This document shows, piece after piece, positions 1 through 7,806 of a stretch of DNA of 64,000 nucleotides. The stretch is taken from the NCBI RefSeq assembly GCF_019195395.1, contig NZ_CP078067.1:1-64000 (forward strand). Reading direction: 5' to 3'. The notes beneath the pieces are model-generated. The model worked only from the letters and a program-made list of their open reading frames with translations, was not told the origin of the DNA and did no database searches. The position numbers were made by a program, and so were the translations under genes. How positions within the stretch are numbered: the stretch's first letter is position 1; every line of letters begins with the position of its first letter. Origin of the DNA: Kaistella faecalis (GTDB lineage: Bacteria; Bacteroidota; Bacteroidia; Flavobacteriales; Weeksellaceae).

Positions 1-9
1 GTTATCTGC
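1..9 (+). other. Integron-like cassette boundary (R'-type core)
   Basis: The window opens with GTTATCTGC, the exact reverse complement of GCAGATAAC at 2453-2461, just after the first gene. In integron cassettes the first bases come from the same attC whose other half (R'') sits at the cassette's far end, so this match is what an integrated cassette would show. The other half of the attC to which this site belongs lies outside the window. Confidence 0.5.
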
Positions 10-113
10 AACCGCACCAAAAAAAACCAGTGTCGGCTGTAATAATATAACGCTGTTAATTGTCTTCCTTTAAAGCAAAAAATAATTTCCAATAAAAAAT
101 TTCATTTTCAACA

Positions 114-2432
114 ATGTTCAAATTAATCAAACTTTTCACTTTATTTTTAAGTCTACCTTTTTTTGCGCAACAAGAAAATTTTAAAATAAATGGTAACATA
201 ACTGACGGTAAACAAAATAATATTGCAGCAGCACAAGTCTATCTTTTTACAGCAAATAATGAACTTTTAAAAACAACAATTTCTCAAAATGGTAATTTTG
301 AATTTTTACAACTCAAACCCGCTCAGTATCATTTACAGATAGTATCAAATGATATCACACAAAATGAACCCCCTTTCCAACTTTCGTCAGATCTTACTTT
401 AAGTATAATGCTGAATGAAAAGGTTTCTAATATCGAGGAAATCAAAATCTCACGCACAGGAAATCCTTTTAAGATTCAAAATGGAAATATTGACATAGAT
501 GTTGCAAATTCATCATTAAGTAAGGTTGCAACATCCAAAGATTTATTGGGCAAATTGCCGTTTATTTATGTAGATGCAAATGGAGAAGGTTTGACAATGG
601 TGGGGAAAGGTATTCCGCTATTATATATAGATAATCAAGAAGTTGATTTTAATGTATTATCTGCTGTATCTGTTGATGAAATTAAATCTGTAGAAATAAT
701 AAGGAATCCATCAGTAAAATATGAAGCAGAAGGGAAAGCGGTTATCAAAATAATATTAAAAAACAGCAAAAAAGAAGGTTATAAAATCACGCTAAATGAA
801 ACCGCTGTTTTTAACAAACGTTTCACCAATAATTTTTCAGCCAATTTTCAACAGAAAAAAAATAAAACAGAGTGGAAATTAAATGCATCCTACAATCAAA
901 TAAAACATTGGGAAAGTAATGGTTTCGATTATTCGGTTCCCAGCAGAAATATCAATTCAGACTACATCATTACATCACTTACCAATCGTCCGCAAGTTAT
1001 TTTGGGAGCCAGTTTATATCAAGAATTGAATGACGGAGATAACTTAACATTTACAATAAATGGAAATTTAAGACCAGATAAAGGTGATAATAACACGGTA
1101 ACCAACTACGAAGTAAACGGACTAAAATCGCAAATATTAACACTAAATCCGCAGGACAGAAAAAGAGCCACGATCAATTCAATTTTTAATTATAACAAGC
1201 AACTTAAGTCTATTAATGCTACCATTTTTACAGGTTTGCAATATACACGAGAAAGCAATAATGTAGATCTTGAATTTTATAATAATGTTGATAATGTTGG
1301 ATCTATTTTCAGCCAGTTTAGAAAACAAAAATATTCAGTGAATGCTTTTTCCGGAAGAATTGATATTGAGAAGAAAATTAAAGAAAATTACCAAGTAGGT
1401 ATTGGAGGAAGTTTTACAAAAGCAGACGCTGTTACCGATAATTTAACAGATTATAGAAATGTAAATCCTTCTGAGTATTTTAAAAACTTTTTCAATGAAG
1501 AAAACTGGGCTTCCTACGCAGAATTTTCTGGCGAAAAAGAAAAAATAAATTTCAAAGGTGGTATTCGTTTAGAAACAACGTCCGCAAATGGTTTCAACCA
1601 AATTTTGGATGAGACGAATATTGATAGACAATATGTGGATTGGTTCCCCAGTGCCGAATTATCTTTCAAGCAAAATGAGAATTATATCTACACGGTAAAC
1701 TATAAACGGAGTATTTCACGACCAGGTTACAATGATTTGGCTTCGGGCGGATTATACAGTAGCCCTTACGTAGAATACCAAGGAAATCCAGATCTTTTGC
1801 CCTCTTACACCAACGAACTTTCAGCAAGCATCAACTTAAAAAAATGGGCAATAAATGCTTCTGTGTATGAAAGCAAAAACCCGATAGGCTTCGGACTTTT
1901 TTATAATGAAAACGAAAATATATCAAAGTTTACTACCAAAAATTTTGACAAAGAAAGTGGGGCAAGTCTAGGATTGGATGTTCCATTTGAATATAAAATT
2001 TTATCTTCCCAGAATAGTTTATCCATAAATTATTCAAAAACAGAAGACCGTCTTGCAGTTATAAATCAATCCACACCGTATCTTTATCTCTATACAAATA
2101 ATACGATTAAACTTGGAAAAGGCTTTAATTTTCTTTTAGATGGCTCTTGGATTACCAAAAGAATGCAAGGAATTTACGAGTACAACGAAATGGTATTATT
2201 AAATTTGGGATTGACTAAATCAATTTCAAATTTTGACTTCACTTTGCGTTACAATGATGTTTTCAATCAAAATAAATTTATCCAAAAATTAAGTTATGAC
2301 AAAATCATAACGAAAGGCAGTTTTTATGGAAATACTCCAACTTTTTCTGTCGGAATAAAATACAATTTTGGAAAGGTTTCAAATTCAGAATATAAAGAAA
2401 AGCAAATCAATGAAACTGTGGACCGGATTTAA
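114..2432 (+). CDS. Outer-membrane beta-barrel family protein (TonB-receptor-like)
   Basis: This 772-residue protein has a signal peptide ending near FFAQ, a carboxypeptidase-regulatory-like domain (about residues 22-105), a plug-like region (about 110-220, with the VEIIRNPSVKYEAEG segment typical of the family) and a long beta-barrel part of the OMP_b-brl_3 type. No clear TonB box was seen. Family members sit in the outer membrane; the substrate cannot be told from sequence. The gene is very AT-rich compared with the genes after 4.3 kb and lies alone between two attC-like sites, which suggests it came in as a gene cassette. It is large for a cassette. Function in import or signalling is inferred only. 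Confidence 0.85.
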   Translation: MFKLIKLFTLFLSLPFFAQQENFKINGNITDGKQNNIAAAQVYLFTANNELLKTTISQNGNFEFLQLKPAQYHLQIVSNDITQNEPPFQLSSDLTLSIMLNEKVSNIEEIKISRTGNPFKIQNGNIDIDVANSSLSKVATSKDLLGKLPFIYVDANGEGLTMVGKGIPLLYIDNQEVDFNVLSAVSVDEIKSVEIIRNPSVKYEAEGKAVIKIILKNSKKEGYKITLNETAVFNKRFTNNFSANFQQKKNKTEWKLNASYNQIKHWESNGFDYSVPSRNINSDYIITSLTNRPQVILGASLYQELNDGDNLTFTINGNLRPDKGDNNTVTNYEVNGLKSQILTLNPQDRKRATINSIFNYNKQLKSINATIFTGLQYTRESNNVDLEFYNNVDNVGSIFSQFRKQKYSVNAFSGRIDIEKKIKENYQVGIGGSFTKADAVTDNLTDYRNVNPSEYFKNFFNEENWASYAEFSGEKEKINFKGGIRLETTSANGFNQILDETNIDRQYVDWFPSAELSFKQNENYIYTVNYKRSISRPGYNDLASGGLYSSPYVEYQGNPDLLPSYTNELSASINLKKWAINASVYESKNPIGFGLFYNENENISKFTTKNFDKESGASLGLDVPFEYKILSSQNSLSINYSKTEDRLAVINQSTPYLYLYTNNTIKLGKGFNFLLDGSWITKRMQGIYEYNEMVLLNLGLTKSISNFDFTLRYNDVFNQNKFIQKLSYDKIITKGSFYGNTPTFSVGIKYNFGKVSNSEYKEKQINETVDRI

Positions 2433-2452
2433 TGCAAAATTGAAAAGCGGAT

Positions 2453-2587
2453 GCAGATAACATAGTATTGGCAATAGTGCGGAGGAATCGCAAGTTTAAC
2501 CATTTTAGATGTTCCGAAGTTTAGTTTATAATAAGAAAGTTTCCTCGTGAAAGCCGCACCATCGCCAATACGCAAACCGTTAGCGGT
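2453..2587 (+). repeat. attC-like site B (135-bp imperfect palindrome)
   Basis: Left arm: GCAGATAAC (2453-2461) then GTATTGGCAATAGTGCGG (2465-2482). Right arm: CCGCACCATCGCCAATAC (2554-2571) then GTTAGCGGT (2579-2587). The inner arms pair at 16 of 18 positions around a loop of about 70 nt. The outer ends look like R'' (..AAC) and R' (GTT..) core sites, although GTTAGCG departs from the GTTRRRY consensus. Size and architecture fit large integron attC sites, and the total length equals that of the next site. Confidence 0.6.
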
Positions 2588-2620
2588 AATTCCCCTACTC
2601 GAAAACGAAGTTGTTTTTAG

Positions 2621-2711
2621 CCGCTAACGAATAAAATTTCACTATTTTTAAATATAAAATATTAAAAATATAACTAACTGATTATCAATGTTTATATTTA
2701 ACGTTAGTCAG
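2621..2711 (+). repeat. Possible second, degenerate attC-like site
   Basis: CCGCTAACG (2621-2629) is the exact reverse complement of CGTTAGCGG (2578-2586) at the end of site B. It is followed by an AT-rich palindrome (TATTTTTAA 2644-2652 with TTAAAAATA 2662-2670) and by CGTTAGTCAG (2702-2711). This could be a tiny empty cassette of about 120 bp or a decayed attC. The arms are not symmetric about the palindrome, so confidence is low. Confidence 0.3.
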
Positions 2712-2728
2712 AAGTTTATCAAAACTCG

Positions 2729-3406
2729 ATGGATAGAGAAATTACGACATTTAGAACTTTAGAAAATATTGTTGATTTTGAAAATGAAAATGTAGAAATT
2801 AAACAATTAGCTGAATTATTTTTGACAGCTATGAATGATTGGGACTCAAATAATCAAACAAATATTTTTGAATACATAACGAAATTACGAAAATTTGTAG
2901 GAAGTCCAATAACACTAAAAAAAATTGAAGTTAAATCTAAAACTAACATTCTAAATAACGCTTGCAAAATTGAATCTACAACGTCTATTGCAGAAATGAT
3001 TAAAAACGCTGAACAAAAAATACAAGAAAATGATTTTGATAAAATAATTACCCAAATTTTAAATTACTATAATTCAAAATTTGAAGAAATTGATTTTCTA
3101 GCAGAATTACAATATTTGACAACTGAAAATGGAGGAAGAAATTCTTATGCTTTATCTGGTTACAGACCTCAAGTAAAATTTCCTTTTTCAGAAATGACTA
3201 CTTCAGGACAACAAATATTTATAAATAAAGAATATGTTTTTCCAGGCGACAATGTTGAGGCAAAAATTAAAATTTTATCACCAGAATTATTTCAAAATAT
3301 GCTTTACGAAAATTTAGATTTTGAAATGAGAGAAGGTGCAAAAATTGTAGCAATTGGAAAAATAACTAAAATCATAAACGAAAATCTACAAAAAACCTGC
3401 AGCTAA
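2729..3406 (+). CDS. Protein of unknown function with C-terminal EF-Tu domain III homologue
   Basis: This is a 225-residue protein. The last 85 residues or so align by eye with domain III of elongation factor Tu: an AELQYL strand, ENGGR, GYRPQVKF, VFPGDNVEAKIKI, and REGAKIVAIGKITKII, in the order found in EF-Tu (EGGRH, YRPQF, MPGDNV, REGGRTVGAGVVTKI). The GTPase domain and domain II are absent. The first 120 residues are a helical, charged segment not recognised. In EF-Tu this domain contacts EF-Ts and tRNA; whether that holds here is unknown. The gene is very AT-rich, stands alone between attC-like sites, and its stop codon lies within the first bases of the next site. A cassette-borne accessory gene is the best reading. 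Confidence 0.8.
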   Translation: MDREITTFRTLENIVDFENENVEIKQLAELFLTAMNDWDSNNQTNIFEYITKLRKFVGSPITLKKIEVKSKTNILNNACKIESTTSIAEMIKNAEQKIQENDFDKIITQILNYYNSKFEEIDFLAELQYLTTENGGRNSYALSGYRPQVKFPFSEMTTSGQQIFINKEYVFPGDNVEAKIKILSPELFQNMLYENLDFEMREGAKIVAIGKITKIINENLQKTCS

Positions 3407-3533
3407 CAGTGTATTTCTATTAGCGGGGTTGAAGTTTACATCGTAAAGATTTTCGCTAGTTGTTCATTTTGTTATATTTACAGAAAACAATTATAATAAT
3501 CCCCGCCAACAGAAATACCCACCCGTTAGCGGT
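3399..3533 (+). repeat. attC-like site C (135-bp imperfect palindrome)
   Basis: Left arm: GCAGCTAAC (3399-3407) and GTATTTCTATTAGCGGGG (3411-3428). Right arm: CCCCGCCAACAGAAATAC (3501-3518) and GTTAGCGGT (3525-3533). The inner arms pair at 15 or 16 of 18 positions. The R' end GTTAGCGGT is identical to that of site B, whereas the arm sequences differ, which is the pattern expected of attC sites (conserved ends and structure, variable middle). The stop codon of the preceding gene lies inside the left arm, as is usual for cassettes. Confidence 0.6.
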
Positions 3534-3625
3534 ATCGTAGATATTCCAATGCCCTTTGGAGTAGGGTTTAACTGACACAGGCGGCTCAGGTTTCCGCGCA
3601 GTGTATTCTGATTAACATAATTACA

Positions 3626-4021
3626 ATGAAAAATATTTACCTCATCCTCGCCTTCGCAGTAAGCACATTTTCTGCAAAAGCACAAACCAAAGAAGAAACG
3701 GTACAAACCATTGATGCTTTGTATAAATCTGCATTTACCTTTGGGCAGATAAAGGTGGTATCGGTGGCATGTGAAAACAACTTTCTGGTAAAAATATTTT
3801 CCGACAGCGACACTGTGAAAACTGATTTGCAAGAGGTGAAAGTGCTCCGCATAGTACCGCATTATAACGGTGAAAAATGGCACATTATGTACACCGGTAT
3901 TTCGGGAAAAGGAAAAAATGAGGAGTACCTTTTAGGGCATATCAATGTTGAAGAAACTGCCCAAAAACTGAAGGTTTCGCTGGAACATTTAATAGCACTG
4001 GTGAAAAAGGAAAAATTATAA
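3626..4021 (+). CDS. Small exported protein, unknown function
   Basis: This 131-residue product has a clear signal peptide (MKNIYLILAFAVSTFSAKAQ) and so is probably periplasmic or secreted. The mature part has no domain I recognise; it alternates short predicted strands with a C-terminal helix rich in Lys and Leu. It starts about 90 bp after attC-like site C, in the position expected of a third cassette gene. No matching R'' site was found after its stop, so the end of this cassette is not defined. The same reading frame continues open past the stop for another 51 codons (see next entry). Confidence 0.6.
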   Translation: MKNIYLILAFAVSTFSAKAQTKEETVQTIDALYKSAFTFGQIKVVSVACENNFLVKIFSDSDTVKTDLQEVKVLRIVPHYNGEKWHIMYTGISGKGKNEEYLLGHINVEETAQKLKVSLEHLIALVKKEKL

Positions 4022-4177
4022 AATATTGTTTTAAGTCTTAAAGTGGAAAGGCTGACCGAGGAGCAAATAACTGCTTTAATTGAAAATAAAAGAGTTCACC
4101 GTCCGGGAAAAGATATTTCGGAAGTTTTAAACGCTGTTAAAGTTACGGGAACGCGGTTAAGAAGACTTTTATGGTAA
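4022..4177 (+). pseudogene. Open-frame fragment, possible gene remnant
   Basis: Directly after the TAA of the preceding gene, the same frame stays open for 51 codons and ends at TAA 4175-4177. The peptide is charged and helical, with segments LTEEQITALIENK, HRPGKDISEVL and TGTRLRRLLW, and reads like the C-terminus of a DNA-binding or enzymatic protein. There is no good start codon of its own (GTG at about 4043 is possible). It may be the 3' remnant of a gene cut off by insertion of the cassette array. Function unknown. Confidence 0.3.
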
Positions 4178-4265
4178 TACAGATTCTTCATTATATTTTA
4201 TTCCGTTCAGAATCCGAAGATTCGACGTAGTTAATGACAGGCTGAGCAGTGAAAAAAAGCGGTCA

Positions 4266-4300
4266 TTAAAAAAAACAAAGGTCACCTCACGGCGACCTTT
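4266..4300 (-). terminator. Rho-independent terminator
   Basis: Read on the minus strand, AAAGGTCGCC, loop GTGA, GGTGACCTTT is followed by a run of T (4268-4275 on the plus strand are A). It lies about 25 bp after the stop of the 4325-6040 gene and probably ends its transcript. Confidence 0.8.
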
Positions 4301-4324
4301 GCTTATTTAAAAAAAGAGCAGCTT

Positions 4325-6040
4325 TTATTTCTTAATAAACTTCACCTGCTGTTCACCCTTTGCGGTGGTGATTTTAAGCACATACATGCCTGCAGGAAGC
4401 TGGGATACTTCCAGCTGATCGTGTGATCTGTTCTGTTTTACCATCATCAGTTTACCGTCGGCAGCATATACCTGAACATTCAGTAATTTCTCTTTTGAAG
4501 CGATCTTAAGAACATCAGTTACCGGATTCGGATAAATGCTGATCAGTTTGTTGAGATCTGCCGCGGAGGTTCCCAACGTAGGATCCTCCTGTACCTGGAG
4601 TCTTAAGGCGTAAGATTTGGCAAAATTTGTTCCGAAATCCTCGTTGTGCGCCCAGCCGTTTAAAGGACTAGTCGCCCAGTTCACGAAAGTAGTGCCCGGG
4701 GTGAAGACATCATTGGTCATGCTAACTGCGAGCGTTTTATCAAGTTCTACCGCGGTAAGCACATAGGTGCCCGGTGGCAGAACCACCGGTGCGCCTGCAA
4801 AAGAAACAGTAGTGGTAAAAGGGTCGGTACCTGCGGTCTGGTTGGCGGTTTCTGCAATAATGCTCAGTGGTTTTCCGGTGACAGGATCAACGCTCCATAA
4901 AGCCAGACGGTAGGTGGCCGTTTCGTCACCTAGACCGAAACTCACCGTTCCGCCTGTTGCCACAGAAGTTACTTTCGTGGTGAATGCCTGGCCCAGATAA
5001 CCCAGAGTATCGGCACCGATTCCTAAAACACCTGTAGCAACACCGTTATCACGCGCCATGGTGGATTCTGTGATCATGAAATCCAGCGACTGTTTAGTGT
5101 TGTTTGCAGGATTCTGGTCTGGTGAGCTTAAGGCCACTTCATACAGGATATGGTAGTTCCCTGTTGCTGTTACCGGCATCGCGGGGAAAGACGGTGTGGC
5201 TGTCTGTCCCGGATTTAAAGTAATGGCCGCCGAAAATACACTGGCAACTGCATTATTCAGGTCATCAATGAGACTGGCTTTAATTTTTGCATCAGTAAGA
5301 GTCAATGCCCCTTCATTCTTAATGGTGGCATGTAAAGGAACGCCTGCGGCAGAATGAGAGAGCGGATAGTGGGTATATTCATAATTCTTCACCGCAGTAA
5401 TGGAAGCGTCAATGTTGATAAGGGCCGACACTTCTACATCATCAATGACAAGAATAAATTTGTCGGTAGAATTGTTCCTGAATGCAATTCTGAAGGTTTT
5501 GTTTCTGTAATCATTAAGGCTTAGGCTTCGGGCCGTCCAGGCAGTGTTTTCAGCAGGAGTGCTGAATAACTGCACCGAGGAAGTAAGCTGGTTGCCCATC
5601 ACTCCAGGTCCGCCGGTAGGCTCTGTAGGGTCCAGCATAATTCTCACCTCATATCCATCCGGATATGCTGGATCATAGGCTTTGGCATTCCACTTTAAGA
5701 CCACATCGGCACCGGTATCGGGTACCGTGATTTTTGGGGTCCACATCCAGTCGTCTGCCTGCCCGGAAGGACTGTACCATGAGGTGCTGAATGCTACGGA
5801 ATCAATCACGTTGGTCTGAAAATCTTCCCGTCTTTCCCAGGCCTCATTCACATAGCCAACCTGGCTGGAGGGAGTTTTATTATCGACGTTCCTGAGCAGC
5901 CAGCCCGGAGGGAATTTATAGGTGCCAGCACCGCCGGTGGTAGATCCGCTGATCCCGTCGAAAGTTTCCTGGAAAATAACCTGTGAATAGCTGAAAATAC
6001 CCAGCATCATCAACAGAAAAATTGATAGTCGTTTTTTCAT
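4325..6040 (-). CDS. T9SS type A sorting domain protein (choice-of-anchor J)
   Basis: This is a 571-residue secreted protein. It has a signal peptide (to about residue 19, IFSYSQ), an N-terminal choice-of-anchor J-like lectin fold (FDGISGSTTGG, GWLLRNVDNKTPSS, TSWYSPSGQADDWMWTPKI, about 20-210), a CARDB-like beta-sandwich (about 215-325), a further beta domain, and a C-terminal T9SS type A sorting signal starting at ISIYPNPV (about 495-571, ending FIKK). The sorting domain directs export through the type IX system and anchoring or release at the cell surface. The binding target is not known. It is transcribed alone, has a terminator on its 3' side, and shares tandem GGACAAA boxes upstream with the T9SS gene at 6671-7687. 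Confidence 0.88.
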   Translation of the reverse strand: MKKRLSIFLLMMLGIFSYSQVIFQETFDGISGSTTGGAGTYKFPPGWLLRNVDNKTPSSQVGYVNEAWERREDFQTNVIDSVAFSTSWYSPSGQADDWMWTPKITVPDTGADVVLKWNAKAYDPAYPDGYEVRIMLDPTEPTGGPGVMGNQLTSSVQLFSTPAENTAWTARSLSLNDYRNKTFRIAFRNNSTDKFILVIDDVEVSALINIDASITAVKNYEYTHYPLSHSAAGVPLHATIKNEGALTLTDAKIKASLIDDLNNAVASVFSAAITLNPGQTATPSFPAMPVTATGNYHILYEVALSSPDQNPANNTKQSLDFMITESTMARDNGVATGVLGIGADTLGYLGQAFTTKVTSVATGGTVSFGLGDETATYRLALWSVDPVTGKPLSIIAETANQTAGTDPFTTTVSFAGAPVVLPPGTYVLTAVELDKTLAVSMTNDVFTPGTTFVNWATSPLNGWAHNEDFGTNFAKSYALRLQVQEDPTLGTSAADLNKLISIYPNPVTDVLKIASKEKLLNVQVYAADGKLMMVKQNRSHDQLEVSQLPAGMYVLKITTAKGEQQVKFIKK

Positions 6041-6072
6041 AGTGATTGTTTAAATAATGTAGCGCTAAAATT

Positions 6073-6125
6073 ACCATCATTGATGGGCTGCGCCAAAAAC
6101 ACAGGGTGGACAAATAGGGGACAAA
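6073..6125 (-). promoter_or_regulatory. Candidate promoter with tandem GGACAAA boxes
   Basis: Two GGACAAA boxes (6108-6114 and 6119-6125, plus-strand orientation) are spaced 11 bp start to start, about one helical turn. About 30 bp nearer the gene, the minus strand has TAATTTTA, close to the Bacteroidota -7 element TAnnTTTG. The same boxes lie upstream of the next T9SS gene. A shared activator binding site is inferred; LytTR-type regulators bind direct repeats spaced like this. Confidence 0.45.
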
Positions 6126-6247
6126 GTGTTTATACAAATCAGTGATACTGGTAATCAGTCATTTAGCTGGTATTTGCACCTATTAAATGAAGGCCTTTAC
6201 ACACCGGACTGGCTGACCACGATATTCGACAGCTTCAGAAGACAGCG

Positions 6248-6367
6248 ATGAATTTCCGGATCACTCCCACGGTACTTGCTGTTTGGATAACCCTTTATAG
6301 TACAGCCTGTGTCAATTTGAAGCCTCAACAGAAGATGTCAATCACTACCACTACTCAGGTTAAATAA
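6248..6367 (+). CDS. Possible 39-residue lipoprotein-like peptide
   Basis: A short ATG ORF encodes a hydrophobic N-terminal segment followed by LYSTAC, which could serve as a lipobox, and a polar Thr/Gln-rich tail. An AGAAGA stretch lies about 8 bp before the ATG. No homologue is recognised. It lies in a 630-bp gap between two minus-strand genes. It may be a real small surface lipoprotein, a truncated gene or chance. Confidence 0.25.
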   Translation: MNFRITPTVLAVWITLYSTACVNLKPQQKMSITTTTQVK

Positions 6368-6496
6368 AATCATTTATTCTAAAAACGAGACACCGAGATG
6401 CTAACAGCGGGAAAAACGCTGTGTTGATCATTATCTTTTTATTGCAGAACCCGACCTGTTTAACCTCTTTCCTGAGTTATATCTTTTCCGCCTACA

Positions 6497-6538
6497 AAAA
6501 AACCTCCTTTAAATTGCTTTAAAAGAGGTTTTGTAGTG
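6497..6538 (-). terminator. Rho-independent terminator
   Basis: The stem AAAACCTCCTTTAAA (6501-6515) pairs with TTTAAAAGAGGTTTT (6520-6534) at all but one position, extended by CTAC/GTAG. On the minus strand it ends in a run of seven T. It lies about 135 bp after the stop of the 6671-7687 gene. Confidence 0.7.
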
Positions 6539-6546
6539 TTAAGATT

Positions 6547-6630
6547 CCGGATTGATACCAAAAAACTGACCGTCATAAAGCCGCATTAAGCCGCGCTTTA
6601 GCTTGATCTTTTCGTGGTATCAATGTCCGG
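6547..6630. repeat. 84-bp palindromic element of unknown nature
   Basis: CCGGATTGATACCA (6547-6560) pairs with TGGTATCAATGTCCGG (6615-6630), perfect except for a 2-nt bulge. Inside lies a second stem, TAAAGC (6576-6581) with GCTTTA (6595-6600), and a doubled GCCGC. It contains no ORF. It sits between the terminator and the stop of the 6671-7687 gene, so it may be part of that mRNA's 3' end, a REP-like unit or a small structured RNA. Confidence 0.45.
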
Positions 6631-6670
6631 TATTCCTATTTTATAAGCGGTAATAAAGAGGTTTCTTTAT

Positions 6671-7687
6671 TTACAGCTTAATCAGTTTGGTAATCTTCGG
6701 ACTTTCGTTGCTGTTAATTTTTACCAGATAATTTCCTTTTGGAAGATCAGAAACCTGATATTCATCAGCGCTTTTCAGTACTTTTACAGTTCTTCCGCCG
6801 GCATCCATTATTTCTACTGAACTGATCGCCAGTTTTCCCGGATTACTGATTCTAAAATGGTCATTCACGGGATTAGGGTACACTTTTATTCTGTTATCAT
6901 ACTGCATTACTGCATCGGTCCCTAAATTACCCGTGGTAAAGGTGATGACAAAGGGCATATCCAAAGAATAATCCGGTGCCGCAGTAGGATTTCCTGAGTC
7001 GATGATAGAAGTCCACATTCCATCGATGGCATTGTATTGCTTGGCATTAAAGTCGGGTAACCCTCTTGTTCCTGCAATGGTAACCGGAGGTAAAAAGCCG
7101 GCATTAGCGGCAACAGCATTCTGTAACTGATACTTCATCCAATAGGTTCCGGATGGTAAACTAACTGGAGTATTGGCTGTAACCTTCCATATTTTTCGGT
7201 TCGTTGAGGGAGTTGAAGCAACCGGAATTGTACTGTGACCGGTTCTGTACATATCAGCATCCACACTCGAAAGAAACCGATTGGTGGTATCGTCTCCAAA
7301 AACACTTACTGCACCCGTCACAGAAGGATCAGAACTGAATATATTAACTCGTACGGTATTGAAAGGAGAAGCAGTTCCGGTATAATTAGTCTGGTACGCA
7401 AAAAAATCAATACGGGTAATATTCCATTGTGTATCGGCTGGAACAGTAAAATCGTCTGCAAGAAAATAGCTTGTAGTAGCAGAACTGTACGTACCACCCA
7501 ACCCCAGGCTGGTGTTAGCTTCCGCACTATTTCCTGTATTATTCTGAAGTTCAGACCAGGTATAGCCTGCAGGAGCAGCAACACCGCTTTTTGAGGTAGC
7601 TCCTGTACTCAAACCTCCGTTATCATAGGTTTGGCCCAAGGTAAATGATGCTGCTAAAACTGCAGCGCTAAGTAAAAATTTTGTCAT
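6671..7687 (-). CDS. T9SS type A sorting domain protein
   Basis: This is a 338-residue secreted protein with a signal peptide (MTKFLLSAAVLAASFTLGQ). The body is rich in Thr, Ser, Asn and Gly and predicted to be all-beta, with no catalytic motif I recognise. The C-terminus is a type A T9SS sorting domain beginning IKVYPNPV (about residue 268) and ending TKLIKL. It is probably exported across the outer membrane and presented on the surface. The substrate or partner is unknown. It is alone in its transcript, with a terminator and a large palindrome after it and tandem GGACAAA boxes before it. Confidence 0.85.
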   Translation of the reverse strand: MTKFLLSAAVLAASFTLGQTYDNGGLSTGATSKSGVAAPAGYTWSELQNNTGNSAEANTSLGLGGTYSSATTSYFLADDFTVPADTQWNITRIDFFAYQTNYTGTASPFNTVRVNIFSSDPSVTGAVSVFGDDTTNRFLSSVDADMYRTGHSTIPVASTPSTNRKIWKVTANTPVSLPSGTYWMKYQLQNAVAANAGFLPPVTIAGTRGLPDFNAKQYNAIDGMWTSIIDSGNPTAAPDYSLDMPFVITFTTGNLGTDAVMQYDNRIKVYPNPVNDHFRISNPGKLAISSVEIMDAGGRTVKVLKSADEYQVSDLPKGNYLVKINSNESPKITKLIKL

Positions 7688-7806
7688 AGTGTAGTATTTA
7701 GGTTATTTTTCTTTTTCAGTGAGTAATGCAGGACAGCTCCTTTGACCGTTTTCCTGCAGATGGATCCTGTTAATTCATCTGTTTAAAACAGGGTTGGGAA
7801 TTAATT

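Noticed and set aside
3491-3883. A 130-residue minus-strand open frame across attC-like site C and the small exported-protein gene.
   Set aside because: The plus-strand frame has a clear signal peptide; the minus-strand product is a Cys/His/Phe-rich mixture with no domain.
6399-6423. GCTAACAGCGGG followed by CGCTGTGTTG as the missing right-hand attC end of cassette 3.
   Set aside because: It lies beyond a complete chromosomal T9SS gene on the other strand, and its arms pair only over a few bases, so it is no attC.
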